Source of the DNA: Agrobacterium tumefaciens | GTDB taxonomy: Bacteria > Pseudomonadota > Alphaproteobacteria > Rhizobiales > Rhizobiaceae | DNA: 64,000 bases | Assembly (NCBI GenBank): GCA_025560025.1 | Contig: CP048486.1 | Coordinates: forward strand, 558,001-622,000 | Direction: 5' to 3' | In this document: positions 54,796 through 63,178 of the stretch, piece after piece | Layout: the number at the start of each line of letters is the position of its first letter | Numbering within the stretch: the first letter of the stretch is position 1 | Notes under the pieces: generated by a model | What the model was told of the DNA's origin: nothing | What the model saw: only the letters and a program-made list of their open reading frames with translations | Databases searched by the model: none | Made by a program: the position numbers and the translations under genes

Positions 54796-54830
54796 TCATA
54801 CATGTTGACAAATAACGCAGACATGTATGA
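54796..54830. promoter_or_regulatory. 10-bp inverted repeat over the promoter of the enolase-SGNH-receptor unit
   Basis: TCATACATGT (54796-54805) and ACATGTATGA (54821-54830) are perfect inverted arms around 15 bases. A consensus -35 box TTGACA (54805-54810) lies between them, and TATGAC (54826-54831) is a possible -10. The overlap suggests a repressor site. The block CATGTTGACAAA recurs with one change at 63940-63951 before the GntR gene. Confidence 0.68.
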
Positions 54831-54877
54831 CATTGCGGCAATCATAAACGCTGCGATACCTGCATGAGGGAGGAATT

Positions 54878-56026
54878 ATGATCATCACCGACGTCGAGGT
54901 CCGTGTTTTCCGCACGACGACCCGTCGCCACTCGGACAGCGCCGGTCACGCGCATCCGGGGCCGGCGCATCAGGTGGAACAGGCCATGCTGACCATCCGC
55001 ACCGAGGACGGTCAGGAAGGCCATTCCTTTACCGCGCCGGAGATCGTTCGCCCGCATGTTATCGAAAAATTCGTCAAGAAAGTTTTGATCGGTGAGGACC
55101 ATCGCGACCGCGAACGGCTATGGCAGGACCTTGCCCACTGGCAGCGTGGTTCGGCCGCGCAGCTGACCGACCGCACATTGGCGGTGGTGGACTGCGCGTT
55201 GTGGGACCTTGCCGGCCGCTCGCTCAACCAACCTGTATACAAGTTGATCGGCAGCTATCGCGATAAGGTGCTCGCCTATGGCTCCATCATGTGCGGCGAC
55301 GAGCTTGAGGGCGGGCTGGCGACGCCGGAAGATTACGGCCGCTTTGCCGAAACGCTGGTGAAGCGCGGTTACAAGGGCATCAAGCTGCACACCTGGATGC
55401 CGCCCGTCAGCTGGGCGCCGGATGTGAAGATGGACCTCAAGGCCTGCGCGGCCGTGCGCGAGGCGGTCGGCCCCGATATTCGCCTGATGATCGACGCCTT
55501 CCACTGGTATTCCCGCACCGATGCGCTGGCGCTTGGGCGTGGCCTCGAAAAACTCGGCTTCGACTGGATCGAGGAGCCGATGGATGAACAGTCGCTGTCT
55601 TCCTACAAGTGGCTTTCCGACAATCTCGATATTCCGGTCGTCGGCCCGGAAAGTGCGGCCGGCAAGCACTGGCACCGCGCCGAATGGATCAAGGCCGGCG
55701 CCTGCGATATTCTGCGCACCGGCGTCAACGATGTCGGTGGCATCACCCCGGCGTTGAAGACCATGCATCTGGCAGAAGCCTTCGGCATGGAATGCGAGGT
55801 GCATGGCAATACGGCCATGAACCTGCATGTTGTCGCCGCCACCAAGAATTGCCGCTGGTATGAGCGCGGCCTGTTGCACCCCTTCCTCGAATATGATGAC
55901 GGCCACGATTATCTGAAATCGCTGTCCGACCCGATGGATCGCGACGGCTTCGTGCATGTCCCTGATCGGCCGGGCCTTGGCGAGGACATCGATTTTACCT
56001 TCATCGACAACAACCGGGTGAGGTAA
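54878..56026 (+). CDS. Enolase-superfamily dehydratase/cycloisomerase (mandelate racemase family)
   Basis: A 382-residue (beta/alpha)7-barrel enzyme. Metal ligands are Asp206 in LMIDAFHWYSR, Glu232 in WIEEPMDE and Glu258 in VVGPESAA. Likely general bases are Lys169 or His171 in GIKLHTWMPP and His309 in ECEVHGNTAMNLH. The RBS GGGAGGAA is strong. Such enzymes abstract a proton next to a carboxylate, usually dehydrating or racemising a sugar acid. The sequence looks, from memory, nearly the same as a structurally solved Agrobacterium tumefaciens member of unknown function. It starts a unit with an SGNH esterase and an importer receptor; the substrate is probably imported by that system. Confidence 0.9.
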   Translation: MIITDVEVRVFRTTTRRHSDSAGHAHPGPAHQVEQAMLTIRTEDGQEGHSFTAPEIVRPHVIEKFVKKVLIGEDHRDRERLWQDLAHWQRGSAAQLTDRTLAVVDCALWDLAGRSLNQPVYKLIGSYRDKVLAYGSIMCGDELEGGLATPEDYGRFAETLVKRGYKGIKLHTWMPPVSWAPDVKMDLKACAAVREAVGPDIRLMIDAFHWYSRTDALALGRGLEKLGFDWIEEPMDEQSLSSYKWLSDNLDIPVVGPESAAGKHWHRAEWIKAGACDILRTGVNDVGGITPALKTMHLAEAFGMECEVHGNTAMNLHVVAATKNCRWYERGLLHPFLEYDDGHDYLKSLSDPMDRDGFVHVPDRPGLGEDIDFTFIDNNRVR

Positions 56027-56032
56027 CGGGCG

Positions 56033-56662
56033 ATGAAAACGGTGCTCGCCTTCGGAGACAGCCTCACCTGGGGCGCAGACCCGGCAACGGGTCTGCGGCA
56101 CCCCGCCGAACACCGCTGGCCGGAAGTGCTGGAGGCCGCGCTTTCCGGGAAGGCGAAGGTTCACCCGGAAGGGCTTGGCGGGCGCACCACCTGTTACGAC
56201 GACCACGCCGGCCCGGCCTGCCGCAATGGCGCGCGGGCGCTGGAAGTTGCGCTTTCATGCCACATGCCGCTTGATCTCGTCATCATCATGCTCGGCACCA
56301 ATGACATCAAGCCGGTGCATGGCGGGCGGGCGGAAGCCGCCGTTTCCGGCATGCGGCGGCTGGCGCAGATCGTCGAGACTTTCATTTACAAACCGCGCGA
56401 GGCCGTGCCGAAACTGCTGATCGTCTCCCCGCCGCCCTGCGTCGCAGGCCCGGGCGGAGAACCGACGGGCGGGCGGGATATCGGGCAATCGCTTAGGCTT
56501 GCGCCGCTTTACCGCAAACTCACCGCCGAACTCGGACATGCCTTCTTCGATGCCGGGTCGGTGGCCAGCGCCTCACCGGTCGATGGCGTGCATCTGGATG
56601 CGCCGGCAACGGCGGCAATCGGCCGGGCGCTCGCAGCTCCGGTCAGAGAAATTCTTGGCTGA
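56033..56662 (+). CDS. SGNH/GDSL-family hydrolase
   Basis: A 209-residue cytosolic esterase with all four family blocks: FGDSLTWG (Ser nucleophile, residue 9), GLGGRTT (Gly), MLGTNDIKPV (Asn) and DGVHLDAPA (catalytic Asp-x-x-His). It resembles arylesterase or carbohydrate acetylesterase members. It lies 6 bases after the enolase-superfamily gene with GAGG 9 bases before its ATG. It probably removes an acyl group from the compound handled by that enzyme. Confidence 0.88.
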   Translation: MKTVLAFGDSLTWGADPATGLRHPAEHRWPEVLEAALSGKAKVHPEGLGGRTTCYDDHAGPACRNGARALEVALSCHMPLDLVIIMLGTNDIKPVHGGRAEAAVSGMRRLAQIVETFIYKPREAVPKLLIVSPPPCVAGPGGEPTGGRDIGQSLRLAPLYRKLTAELGHAFFDAGSVASASPVDGVHLDAPATAAIGRALAAPVREILG

Positions 56663-56743
56663 TCCTGCGACGCCCGAGGAGGAACCGGGCGTGTGGATCA
56701 AAACGTGGAAAGGCCGTATGAACCGGCCGTATTGGGAGGAAAG

Positions 56744-58342
56744 ATGAAACATTTTCTTGCAACCGCAGCACTTGGCGCGCTGCTGATAGGCGCCATGCCG
56801 CTCAGCGCCCTTGCCGAAACACCGAAGGACCAGCTCATCGTCGCCACGACCATGAGCAATATCCTCACCCTCGATCCCGCCGCCATTACCGGCCGCGAGA
56901 CCGTGCAGGTTCTGAACAATGTCTATGACACGCTCGTCGTGCTTTCCCCGAAAGACCGCAGCGTTCAGCCACGCCTTGCCGAACGCTGGGAGATTGCCGA
57001 AGACCGGAAATCGATCCGTTTCCATCTGCGCGGCGATGCCAAATTCGCTTCCGGCAATGCCGTGACGGCCAAGGACGTGGCGTGGAGCCTGAAGCGGCTG
57101 CTCGCCCGCAACCTGGCTCAATCGTCCTTCCTGAAAACCCGCGGCTTCAAGCTCGAGGAAGCCGACAAGCTCTTCGTCGCCGAAAACGACCAGACCTTCG
57201 TGCTGAATATCCCGAAGCCCGACGATCCCAACCTTCTCCTGATGATCCTTGCGCAGAACGGCCCCGGCTCGATCATCGACAGCAAGACGGCGCTTGAGAA
57301 CGAGAAGGACGGCGATCTGGGCGGCGCTTGGCTGACGCTGAATTCCGCCGGCTCCGGCCCCTTCAAGCTGACGCAGTGGAAATCCAACGAATATATCATC
57401 CTCACCCGCAACGACGATTATTGGGGTGAGAAGGCAAAGATGAAGCGCATCCTGATGCGCCATCTGCCAGAATCGCAGTCGCAGCGGCTGATGCTGGAAA
57501 AAGGAGATATCGACGTTGCCTATTCCCTTCAGGCGCCGGACCTGAAATCGCTTGAGGCCGACAAGGCCGTCACCATCGAATCCACACCCGGCTCCGGTTT
57601 TTATTACCTCAGCGTTTCGATGAAGGATGAGAAATTCGCAAACAAAAAGGTGCGCGAGGCCCTGCGTTACCTGATCGATTACGACGGTCTCGACAAGGCG
57701 GTCATGCCCTATTACGGCAAGCTGCATCAGCGCTCGCTCAGCACCGGCGTGATGGGCGCGCTGCCGGATCAGGGCTATAAGCTCGACGTCGAAAAAGCCA
57801 AGGCGCTTCTGGCAGAAGCCGGTTATCCCAACGGTTTCAAGACGACGCTGCGCGTACTCTCGGAAGACCCCTTCATGAAGGCGGCAACGGCGATCCAGAA
57901 CACGCTGGCGCAGGCGGGCATTCAGGCCGAGCTGATCAGCGGCTCCGGCGACCAGATCTATGGCGCCATGCGCGAGCGGAATTTCGAACTGCTGCTCGGC
58001 CGCGGCGGCGGCGGCCAACAGCCGCACCCGGACAATAATCTGCGCTCCATCGCCTATAACCCCAACAATGCCGATGACGCCAAGCTCACCAATTACCAGA
58101 GCTGGCGCACCAGTTTCTTCGATGAGAAGCTGAACAAGATGATCGAGGCGGCGCTGGTCGAGCGCGACGTGGCGAAACAGACGAAGCTTTATGAGGAGCT
58201 GCAGGGCTATATGGACGAGATCGTCATGTCCATTCAGCCCTTCTCCGAAGTCATCGACACCGCAGCCTTCCGCAGTGACGTCAAGGGCATGATCGTCAGC
58301 CCCTGGCTTTCGCGGTTTGAAGAGGTGAGCAAGGAGCGGTAA
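56744..58342 (+). CDS. ABC importer receptor, SBP_bac_5 family (Sec-exported)
   Basis: The start at 56744 has the RBS GGGAGGA and gives 532 residues. The leader KHFLATAALGALLIGAMPLSALAE is a Sec signal peptide cleaved after ALA, unlike the Tat leaders of the other four SBP_bac_5 receptors in the window. FHLRGDAKFASGNAVTAKDVAWSLKRLL and GSGPFKLTQWKSNEY are family motifs. RGGGGQQPHPDNNLRSIAYNP is near the ligand site. It converges on the permease-ATPase genes at 58702-62210, which otherwise lack a receptor, so the two convergent units probably form one transporter. Confidence 0.9.
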   Translation: MKHFLATAALGALLIGAMPLSALAETPKDQLIVATTMSNILTLDPAAITGRETVQVLNNVYDTLVVLSPKDRSVQPRLAERWEIAEDRKSIRFHLRGDAKFASGNAVTAKDVAWSLKRLLARNLAQSSFLKTRGFKLEEADKLFVAENDQTFVLNIPKPDDPNLLLMILAQNGPGSIIDSKTALENEKDGDLGGAWLTLNSAGSGPFKLTQWKSNEYIILTRNDDYWGEKAKMKRILMRHLPESQSQRLMLEKGDIDVAYSLQAPDLKSLEADKAVTIESTPGSGFYYLSVSMKDEKFANKKVREALRYLIDYDGLDKAVMPYYGKLHQRSLSTGVMGALPDQGYKLDVEKAKALLAEAGYPNGFKTTLRVLSEDPFMKAATAIQNTLAQAGIQAELISGSGDQIYGAMRERNFELLLGRGGGGQQPHPDNNLRSIAYNPNNADDAKLTNYQSWRTSFFDEKLNKMIEAALVERDVAKQTKLYEELQGYMDEIVMSIQPFSEVIDTAAFRSDVKGMIVSPWLSRFEEVSKER

Positions 58343-58366
58343 GCTTGCTGCGTATTCTCGAATAAG

Positions 58367-58394
58367 AAAAGGCGCGGCTACCCCGCGCCTTTTT
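58367..58394 (+). terminator. Rho-independent terminator of the enolase-SGNH-receptor unit
   Basis: AAAAGGCGCGG (58367-58377), loop CTACC, CCGCGCCTTTTT (58383-58394): an 11-bp stem with T-run, 24 bases after the receptor stop. Confidence 0.9.
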
Positions 58395-58451
58395 GCTATA
58401 ACAAAGCCCCACTCACCCAAAATGTTAGGCGCAAGCGAAGCCTCCGCACTA

Positions 58452-58565
58452 CGTCACCCCGGACTAGATCCGGGGTCTAGTGCGATCAAGTCCTTGATCG
58501 CGAGAGAGTCCATTCACGGCGCAGACGCGCCGTGGCTGGATGCCGGATCTAGTCCGGCATGACGG
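58452..58565. repeat. Palindromic intergenic repeat, long form (copy 4, inverted relative to copy 3)
   Basis: Reverse complement of this 114-base element matches 45472-45586 nearly base for base, including CACGGCGCGTCTGCGCCGTG and GATCAAGGACTTGATC blocks and the outer CCGTCATGCCGG. Differences are mostly paired changes such as CTAG for CCAG in hairpin loops. It lies between two converging operons, flanked by their terminators. Confidence 0.88.
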
Positions 58566-58610
58566 CTCGCACTATGTCAGCAGCCGAGGCGCAGTTGGCG
58601 GCCCGCCATC

Positions 58611-58641
58611 ACAAAAAAATGCCCGGCAGGGAGGCCGGGCA
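58611..58641 (-). terminator. Rho-independent terminator of the leftward importer operon
   Basis: Minus strand TGCCCGGC-CTCCCT-GCCGGGCA followed by TTTTTTTGT, 60 bases after the stop of the ATPase gene at 58702. Confidence 0.88.
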
Positions 58642-58701
58642 AGGAAGGAGGATGTTATTATCGTGATGCCCCGGAGGAGGACGGTCACGTTCTTGGAGCC
58701 G

Positions 58702-59460
58702 TCACGCGCCTTCATATTCCAGCGAGGCGCCGATCAGTTCGCGCGCATAGGGATGCGTCGCGCCATTGCCGGCGATGGCGTCGCGCGGCAGGATTTCGGT
58801 GATTTCGCCACGCAGCATCACCGCGAAGCGGTCGCACATGTGATCGACCACGGCGAGATCGTGGGTCACCATGATATAGGTGAAGCCACGCTCTTCCCGC
58901 AGGCGCTGCAGCAGGTTGAGGATTTCCGCCTGCACCGAGACGTCGAGCGCAGACGTCGGCTCATCGAGCAGCAACAGTGACGGTTCGAGGATCAGCGCTC
59001 GGGCAATCGCCACGCGCTGCCGCTGGCCGCCGGAAAGCTGGTGCGGGAAGCGATCCAGAAAGGCGACGGGCAGGCCGACATCCGTGATGACCTTGCGCAT
59101 GCGCTCTTCCCGGTCGCCGAGCTTATGGATCGCAAGCGATTCCGAAAGCACAGTGCGCACCGACTGGCGCGGATGCAGCGACCCGTAGGGATCCTGAAAC
59201 ACCATCTGCAGCATGCGGCACCGCTCGATCAGCGGCATGTCACGCACCGACCTGCCATCGATGAGAATATCCCCGGTCCAGAAATCGTTGAGCATGGAGA
59301 TGCAGCGAAGCACGGTGGATTTGCCCGAGCCGCTTTCGCCGACCAGCCCGAAACATTCGCCCGGCTCGACGCGGAAGGATACGGAAGGCAGCACTTTCAG
59401 CGCGGTATGGCCGCTGCCGAAGGTGATGGAGAGATCGCGGGTTTCAACGGAAACGGCCAT
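58702..59460 (-). CDS. ABC importer ATPase, DppF type
   Basis: I used ATG 59460 (252 residues), overlapping the previous stop as TAATG with GGAGGAG upstream. Walker A GESGSGKST, Q-loop MVFQDPYGSLHPRQSV, signature [15 protein letters not shown], Walker [15 protein letters not shown] and VTHDLAVVDHM are intact. It ends soon after ATHPYARELIGASLEYEGA and lacks the C-terminal Cys cluster found in the DppF at 37460-38395, so it is about 60 residues shorter than typical DppF. Confidence 0.9.
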   Translation of the reverse strand: MAVSVETRDLSITFGSGHTALKVLPSVSFRVEPGECFGLVGESGSGKSTVLRCISMLNDFWTGDILIDGRSVRDMPLIERCRMLQMVFQDPYGSLHPRQSVRTVLSESLAIHKLGDREERMRKVITDVGLPVAFLDRFPHQLSGGQRQRVAIARALILEPSLLLLDEPTSALDVSVQAEILNLLQRLREERGFTYIMVTHDLAVVDHMCDRFAVMLRGEITEILPRDAIAGNGATHPYARELIGASLEYEGA

Positions 59461-60296
59461 TATACGTTCTCCTCCAGCCATTCGGGGCGGCGGTCCAGCA
59501 CCGCAAGCGGCGCGCGCGTGCCGCCGATGCGCGGCTGTGCAGCCAGAAGGCCGCGCGTATAGGGGTGCTGCGCCTGATCGAGATCGCGTGCGGCGAGCGT
59601 TTCCACCACCCGGCCGGAATACATGATGAGCACCCGGTCGCAGAAATTGCGCACGAGATTGAGGTCATGGCTGATCATGATCAGGCCGATGCCGCGATCC
59701 CGCACCAGACCGTCGAGAATATTCAGCACCTGCAGCCGCACCGTCACATCGAGCGCCGAGGTCGGCTCATCGGCAATGACGAGATCGGGGTCGGCAAGCA
59801 GCATCATGGCGATCATGACACGCTGACCCATGCCACCCGAAATTTCATGCGGATATTGCTCGTAAACACGGGCGGAATCGCGGATTTTCACCGCATCGAG
59901 CATGGCCAGCGCCTTTTCCCGGGCCTCGGCTTTCGAGACCTTGAAGTGGCGCAGATAGGTTTCCGTCACCTGATCGCCGACCCGGCGGATGGGGTTGAGG
60001 GAGAATTTCGGATCCTGAAGGATCATCGACATGCGCCGGCCTCGAACCTTCAGCATCTCCTTCTCATCGAGCGAGAGAAGATCGAGACCATCGAAATCCA
60101 GCCTGTCGGCGGTAATCGTCGCCGACGGCAAAAGGCGCAGCAGAGCCCGGCCGACGGTGGATTTGCCCGAGCCGCTTTCGCCGACGATGCCGAGCCGTTC
60201 CCGGCCAAGGGTGAAGGAGATGCCGCGCACCGCTTCAGTCGGCGAGCCGCCATAGCGGATGCGGAGATTTTCGACGTCGAGGATTGATTTTTCCAT
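59460..60296 (-). CDS. ABC importer ATPase, DppD type
   Basis: A 278-residue ATPase: Walker A GESGSGKST, Q-loop MILQDPKFSLNPIRRVGDQ, signature ISGGMGQRVMIAMM, Walker [16 protein letters not shown]-loop ISHDLNLV, and HPYTRGLLAAQPRIGG. Like its partner it ends without the Fe-S-type Cys cluster of longer DppD proteins. It is 4 bases after the DppC-type gene and overlaps the DppF-type gene by one base. Confidence 0.9.
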   Translation of the reverse strand: MEKSILDVENLRIRYGGSPTEAVRGISFTLGRERLGIVGESGSGKSTVGRALLRLLPSATITADRLDFDGLDLLSLDEKEMLKVRGRRMSMILQDPKFSLNPIRRVGDQVTETYLRHFKVSKAEAREKALAMLDAVKIRDSARVYEQYPHEISGGMGQRVMIAMMLLADPDLVIADEPTSALDVTVRLQVLNILDGLVRDRGIGLIMISHDLNLVRNFCDRVLIMYSGRVVETLAARDLDQAQHPYTRGLLAAQPRIGGTRAPLAVLDRRPEWLEENV

Positions 60297-60300
60297 GGCC

Positions 60301-61188
60301 CTATCTCCGGTTCATCTGCTTCGGATCGAGCGCATCCCGCAGGCCATCACCCAAAAGATTGAAGGCGAGGCTGACGGAGAGGATCGCAATGCCGGGGAAG
60401 GTCACCAGCCACCAGCTATCCAGCATGTAACGTCGTCCCGTAGCGATCATCGCCCCCCATTCCGGCAACGGCGGTTGCGCGCCGAGGCCGAGGAAGCCGA
60501 GGCCGGCGGCGGTGAGAATGACGGTCGCCATGTTCAGCGTCAGGCGGATGAGGACCGAGGGCAGACACATGGGCATGATCGACTTGACGATGATGCGCAG
60601 CGGCGATGCACCCTGAAGCCGCGCGGCGGCAATGTAATCCGCCTTGCGAAAGGTCATGGCTTCGGCACGGGCAAGGCGCGCGATCGGCGGCCAGGAGGTG
60701 AGCGCAATCGCGATGATCGCATTGTTGAGGCTGGGCCCGAGTGCTGCGACAAAGGCGAGCGACAGGATGAGGCTCGGGAAGGACAGGAAGATATCCGTGA
60801 TGCGCATCATCACCGTATCGAACTTGCCGCCGAGATAACCGGAAGCCGTGCCGACCAGAAGGCCGACGGGGCCGACGATGATCGAGACCAGCGAGATGAT
60901 GGTGAGCGTGATGCGCGCGCCCCAGAGAAGGCGGCTATAGATATCGCGTCCCAACTCGTCCGTGCCGAAGACGTGGCCATTACCCGGCGCCTGCAGCGTA
61001 TTGGCGAGATCCTGCGCATAGGGGTCATGCGTCGCAAGCCAGGGCGCGAAAATCGCGGCGATGACGAGCAGCAGCAGCACAGCCAGACCGAAGGCCGATG
61101 TCGGGCTTTTCAGGAGGAAAACGACGATGTTCTTCAGCGCGTTCAAGGGCACCGGAAGGCGGAAGGAGGTTTCTGTACGAGCCGTCAT
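60301..61188 (-). CDS. ABC importer permease, DppC type
   Basis: A 295-residue permease: N-terminal helix SAFGLAVLLLLVIAAIFAPWLATHDPY, FGTDELGRDIYSRLLWGARITL, EAA loop AARLQGASPLRIIVKSIMPMCLPSV and AGLGFLGLGAQPPLPEWGAMI. Six helices are expected. The start overlaps the DppB-type stop (TGATG). Confidence 0.92.
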   Translation of the reverse strand: MTARTETSFRLPVPLNALKNIVVFLLKSPTSAFGLAVLLLLVIAAIFAPWLATHDPYAQDLANTLQAPGNGHVFGTDELGRDIYSRLLWGARITLTIISLVSIIVGPVGLLVGTASGYLGGKFDTVMMRITDIFLSFPSLILSLAFVAALGPSLNNAIIAIALTSWPPIARLARAEAMTFRKADYIAAARLQGASPLRIIVKSIMPMCLPSVLIRLTLNMATVILTAAGLGFLGLGAQPPLPEWGAMIATGRRYMLDSWWLVTFPGIAILSVSLAFNLLGDGLRDALDPKQMNRR

Positions 61189-62210
61189 CAGCGGGTCCTC
61201 GGATCGAAAAAGCGGTAGAGAATGTCGGACAGGAGATTGAGCCCGATGAAGATGACGCCGACGATCAAAACGCAGGTCATCACCGCATTCATGTCGCCGA
61301 TGATAAGATTGCTGGTGAGATATTGCCCGAAACCCGGCCAGGCGAAGACGGTTTCAATGAGAACCGCCCCTTCCAGAAGCGAGCCGTAAGCAAGCGCAAT
61401 GATGGTGACGAGCTGCACGCGAATATTGCCGAAGGCATGCAGCCAAACCGTCTGCCGCTGCGACAGGCCTTTAACGCGGGCGGTCGTCACATATTCCTGG
61501 CCCAGCTGGTCCAGCATGAAGCTGCGCGTCATGCGGGTGATGTAGGCCGAGGAGGAATAACCCAGCAGAGCGGCGGGAAGGATGAGGTGGTTGATGGCTG
61601 ACCAGAAGACCTCCATATCGCCCGCCAGAAGACTGTCGATAAGCAGAAAGCCCGTCCGCTCCTCGACCAGACCGATATAGAACTGGTCCATGCGTCCACC
61701 GCCCCCGACAAGGCCGAGATGGGCGTAAAAAACAATCAGCGCAATCATGCCGGTCCAGAAGATCGGCATGGAATGGCCGAACAGGCTGAGCACCCGCACC
61801 AGATGGTCCTGCCAGCGATCCTTGTTGACGGCGGCATAAACACCCATGGGAATGCCGAGGCCGGCGCCGATCAGGATCGCGAAGGTCGCAAGTTCCATCG
61901 TCGCCGGCATGACCCTTATGATGTCTTCTATGACCGGGCGGCCGGTGCGGATCGAGGTTCCGAAGTCGCCGGTAAACACGTCTCCCAGATAATAGAAGAA
62001 CTGTTGCCACAGCGGACGATCGAAACCGAGCGCGTGATAGACCTGTTCATAGGTTTCGCGGGTCGCATCCTCACCCACGATCGCCCGCACCGGATCGGCG
62101 GGCATCAGGCGACCGATAAAAAAGGTCAACAGCAGCAATCCAAGCAGCGTAACCGCAATACTTCCGATCTGGCCGGACAGACCATACAGCGAAAGGCGTC
62201 TTTTTGGCAT
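61188..62210 (-). CDS. ABC importer permease, DppB type
   Basis: The start at 62210 (340 residues) has GGGAGGA 4 bases upstream; the longer in-frame extension crosses the operator. Opening helix IGSIAVTLLGLLLLTFFIGRLMPADPVRAIVGE, EAA loop TTARVKGLSQRQTVWLHAFGNIRVQL, and FAWPGFGQYLTSNLIIGDMNAVM are DppB features. It is the first gene of the leftward permease-ATPase operon. A 23-base dyad is centred about 65 bases upstream. Confidence 0.92.
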   Translation of the reverse strand: MPKRRLSLYGLSGQIGSIAVTLLGLLLLTFFIGRLMPADPVRAIVGEDATRETYEQVYHALGFDRPLWQQFFYYLGDVFTGDFGTSIRTGRPVIEDIIRVMPATMELATFAILIGAGLGIPMGVYAAVNKDRWQDHLVRVLSLFGHSMPIFWTGMIALIVFYAHLGLVGGGGRMDQFYIGLVEERTGFLLIDSLLAGDMEVFWSAINHLILPAALLGYSSSAYITRMTRSFMLDQLGQEYVTTARVKGLSQRQTVWLHAFGNIRVQLVTIIALAYGSLLEGAVLIETVFAWPGFGQYLTSNLIIGDMNAVMTCVLIVGVIFIGLNLLSDILYRFFDPRTR

Positions 62211-62520
62211 GATTCCTCCCTTGCCAGAGATCGACTGCGCGAATGACAAAGGCACAATCATGTCTGACAACTATGCGAAAGTTGTCACAGGTGTTGGGGG
62301 CTGTCAAGCGCATCCCGGTCAAATCCGCATTGGCCAAGTTCCGAAACATGTGCACGGGACGGAAATTTCGCACCGGGATCACGATGCTTTCGCTTCTGTC
62401 CTAGGGGAAATGACCTGTGTTGCCGCGACCGCCAAGGCCTGTATTCTCCCGCCTTGCGGAATGCACGGATGCCTGGCAGCTATGATGCCAATGACATCCA
62501 TGCCTTCAGAGGAGGAAAAT
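62211..62520. promoter_or_regulatory. 310-base divergent promoter region of the importer and LysE genes
   Basis: No gene is supported here, although an in-frame extension of the LysE gene is open. It holds the dyad at 62265-62287. A minus-strand TTGACA (62301-62306) could be the -35 box of the importer operon. Confidence 0.6.
62265..62287. promoter_or_regulatory. TGACAACT-N7-AGTTGTCA operator before the importer operon
   Basis: Arms 62265-62272 and 62280-62287 are perfectly complementary around 7 bases. The left flank reads CATGTCTGACAA, similar to CATGTTGACAA at 54801 and CATGTTAACAA at 63940. FadR-type GntR proteins bind short dyads of this kind, making the GntR regulator at 63179-63910 the natural candidate. 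Confidence 0.65.
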
Positions 62521-63153
62521 ATGGCTGACATGACGCTTCTGGCATTTGCCCTCGTCGCTTTCATCGGCATCGCGACGCCAGGTCCGACCGTTTTGCTGGC
62601 GCTCTCGAATGGCTCGAGATTCGGAATTCGCCGCGCTTTGACCGGTATGGCCGGCGCGGTTCTCTCCGATTTCGTCCTGATCGGTGCGGTTGCGCTGGGA
62701 TTGGGGGCTTTGCTTGCCGCTTCGGAATTCTGGTTCGGCGTCGTCAAATGGGTCGGCGTCTGTTATCTGGCCTTCCTCGGCATCATGCTTTTACGCTCAA
62801 GAGGCACGCTTGATGGGCTTCAATCGGCAGGAGCAGACGGAGCCGTCTCCACGCGCGCGATTTTCTTCAAAAGCTTCCTTGTGGCGGTGACCAACCCCAA
62901 GGGATACCTGTTCTTTTCGGCTTTCCTGCCGCAATTCATCGATCCCGCCGCCCCGCAAATCCAGCAATATGCGGTGCTGGCGCTGATCTTCGCCGGGATC
63001 GATTTCATCGTGATGTGCGGATATGCCCTGCTCGGCACGCAGGCCGTCAGGCTATTGCGAAAATCCGGAGCCCTGTGGCTCGACCGGGTTTGCGGCGGGG
63101 CGATTTTGACACTTGCCGCCTCCCTGGCTTTCTATCGACGGGCAAGCGCTTAA
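62521..63153 (+). CDS. LysE/RhtB-family amino-acid exporter
   Basis: I used ATG 62521 (210 residues), with RBS GAGGAGG. The protein is a typical six-helix LysE/RhtB exporter: TLLAFALVAFIGIATPGPTVLLALSNGSRFGIRRALTGMAGA (the family TPGP motif), then VKWVGVCYLAFLGIMLLRS and VAVTNPKGYLFFSAFLPQFI (NPK motif). It is divergent from the importer operon and convergent with the GntR gene. It may export an amino acid or homoserine-lactone-like product that builds up during catabolism. Confidence 0.9.
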   Translation: MADMTLLAFALVAFIGIATPGPTVLLALSNGSRFGIRRALTGMAGAVLSDFVLIGAVALGLGALLAASEFWFGVVKWVGVCYLAFLGIMLLRSRGTLDGLQSAGADGAVSTRAIFFKSFLVAVTNPKGYLFFSAFLPQFIDPAAPQIQQYAVLALIFAGIDFIVMCGYALLGTQAVRLLRKSGALWLDRVCGGAILTLAASLAFYRRASA

Positions 63154-63178
63154 TCCGCGGAGAAAACTCGTCTTTCTG

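Larger units (their letters stand above)
54440..54877. promoter_or_regulatory. 438-base divergent control region
   Basis: No credible gene lies here. It contains TAGTCTACTA (54617-54626), probably serving the leftward monooxygenase, and a large inverted repeat with a TTGACA box (54796-54830), probably serving the rightward enolase-superfamily gene. The stretch 54640-54790 shows nothing I can name. Confidence 0.6.

Noticed and set aside
56573..58420. A 615-codon open frame on the - strand
   Set aside because: It is fully antisense to a receptor gene with a clear signal peptide and terminator. The translation shows no recognisable domain.
62320..62520. N-terminal extension of the LysE exporter starting near 62260
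   Set aside because: The extension has no membrane character, crosses the operator dyad, and the ATG at 62521 has a strong GAGGAGG RBS and begins the canonical first helix.
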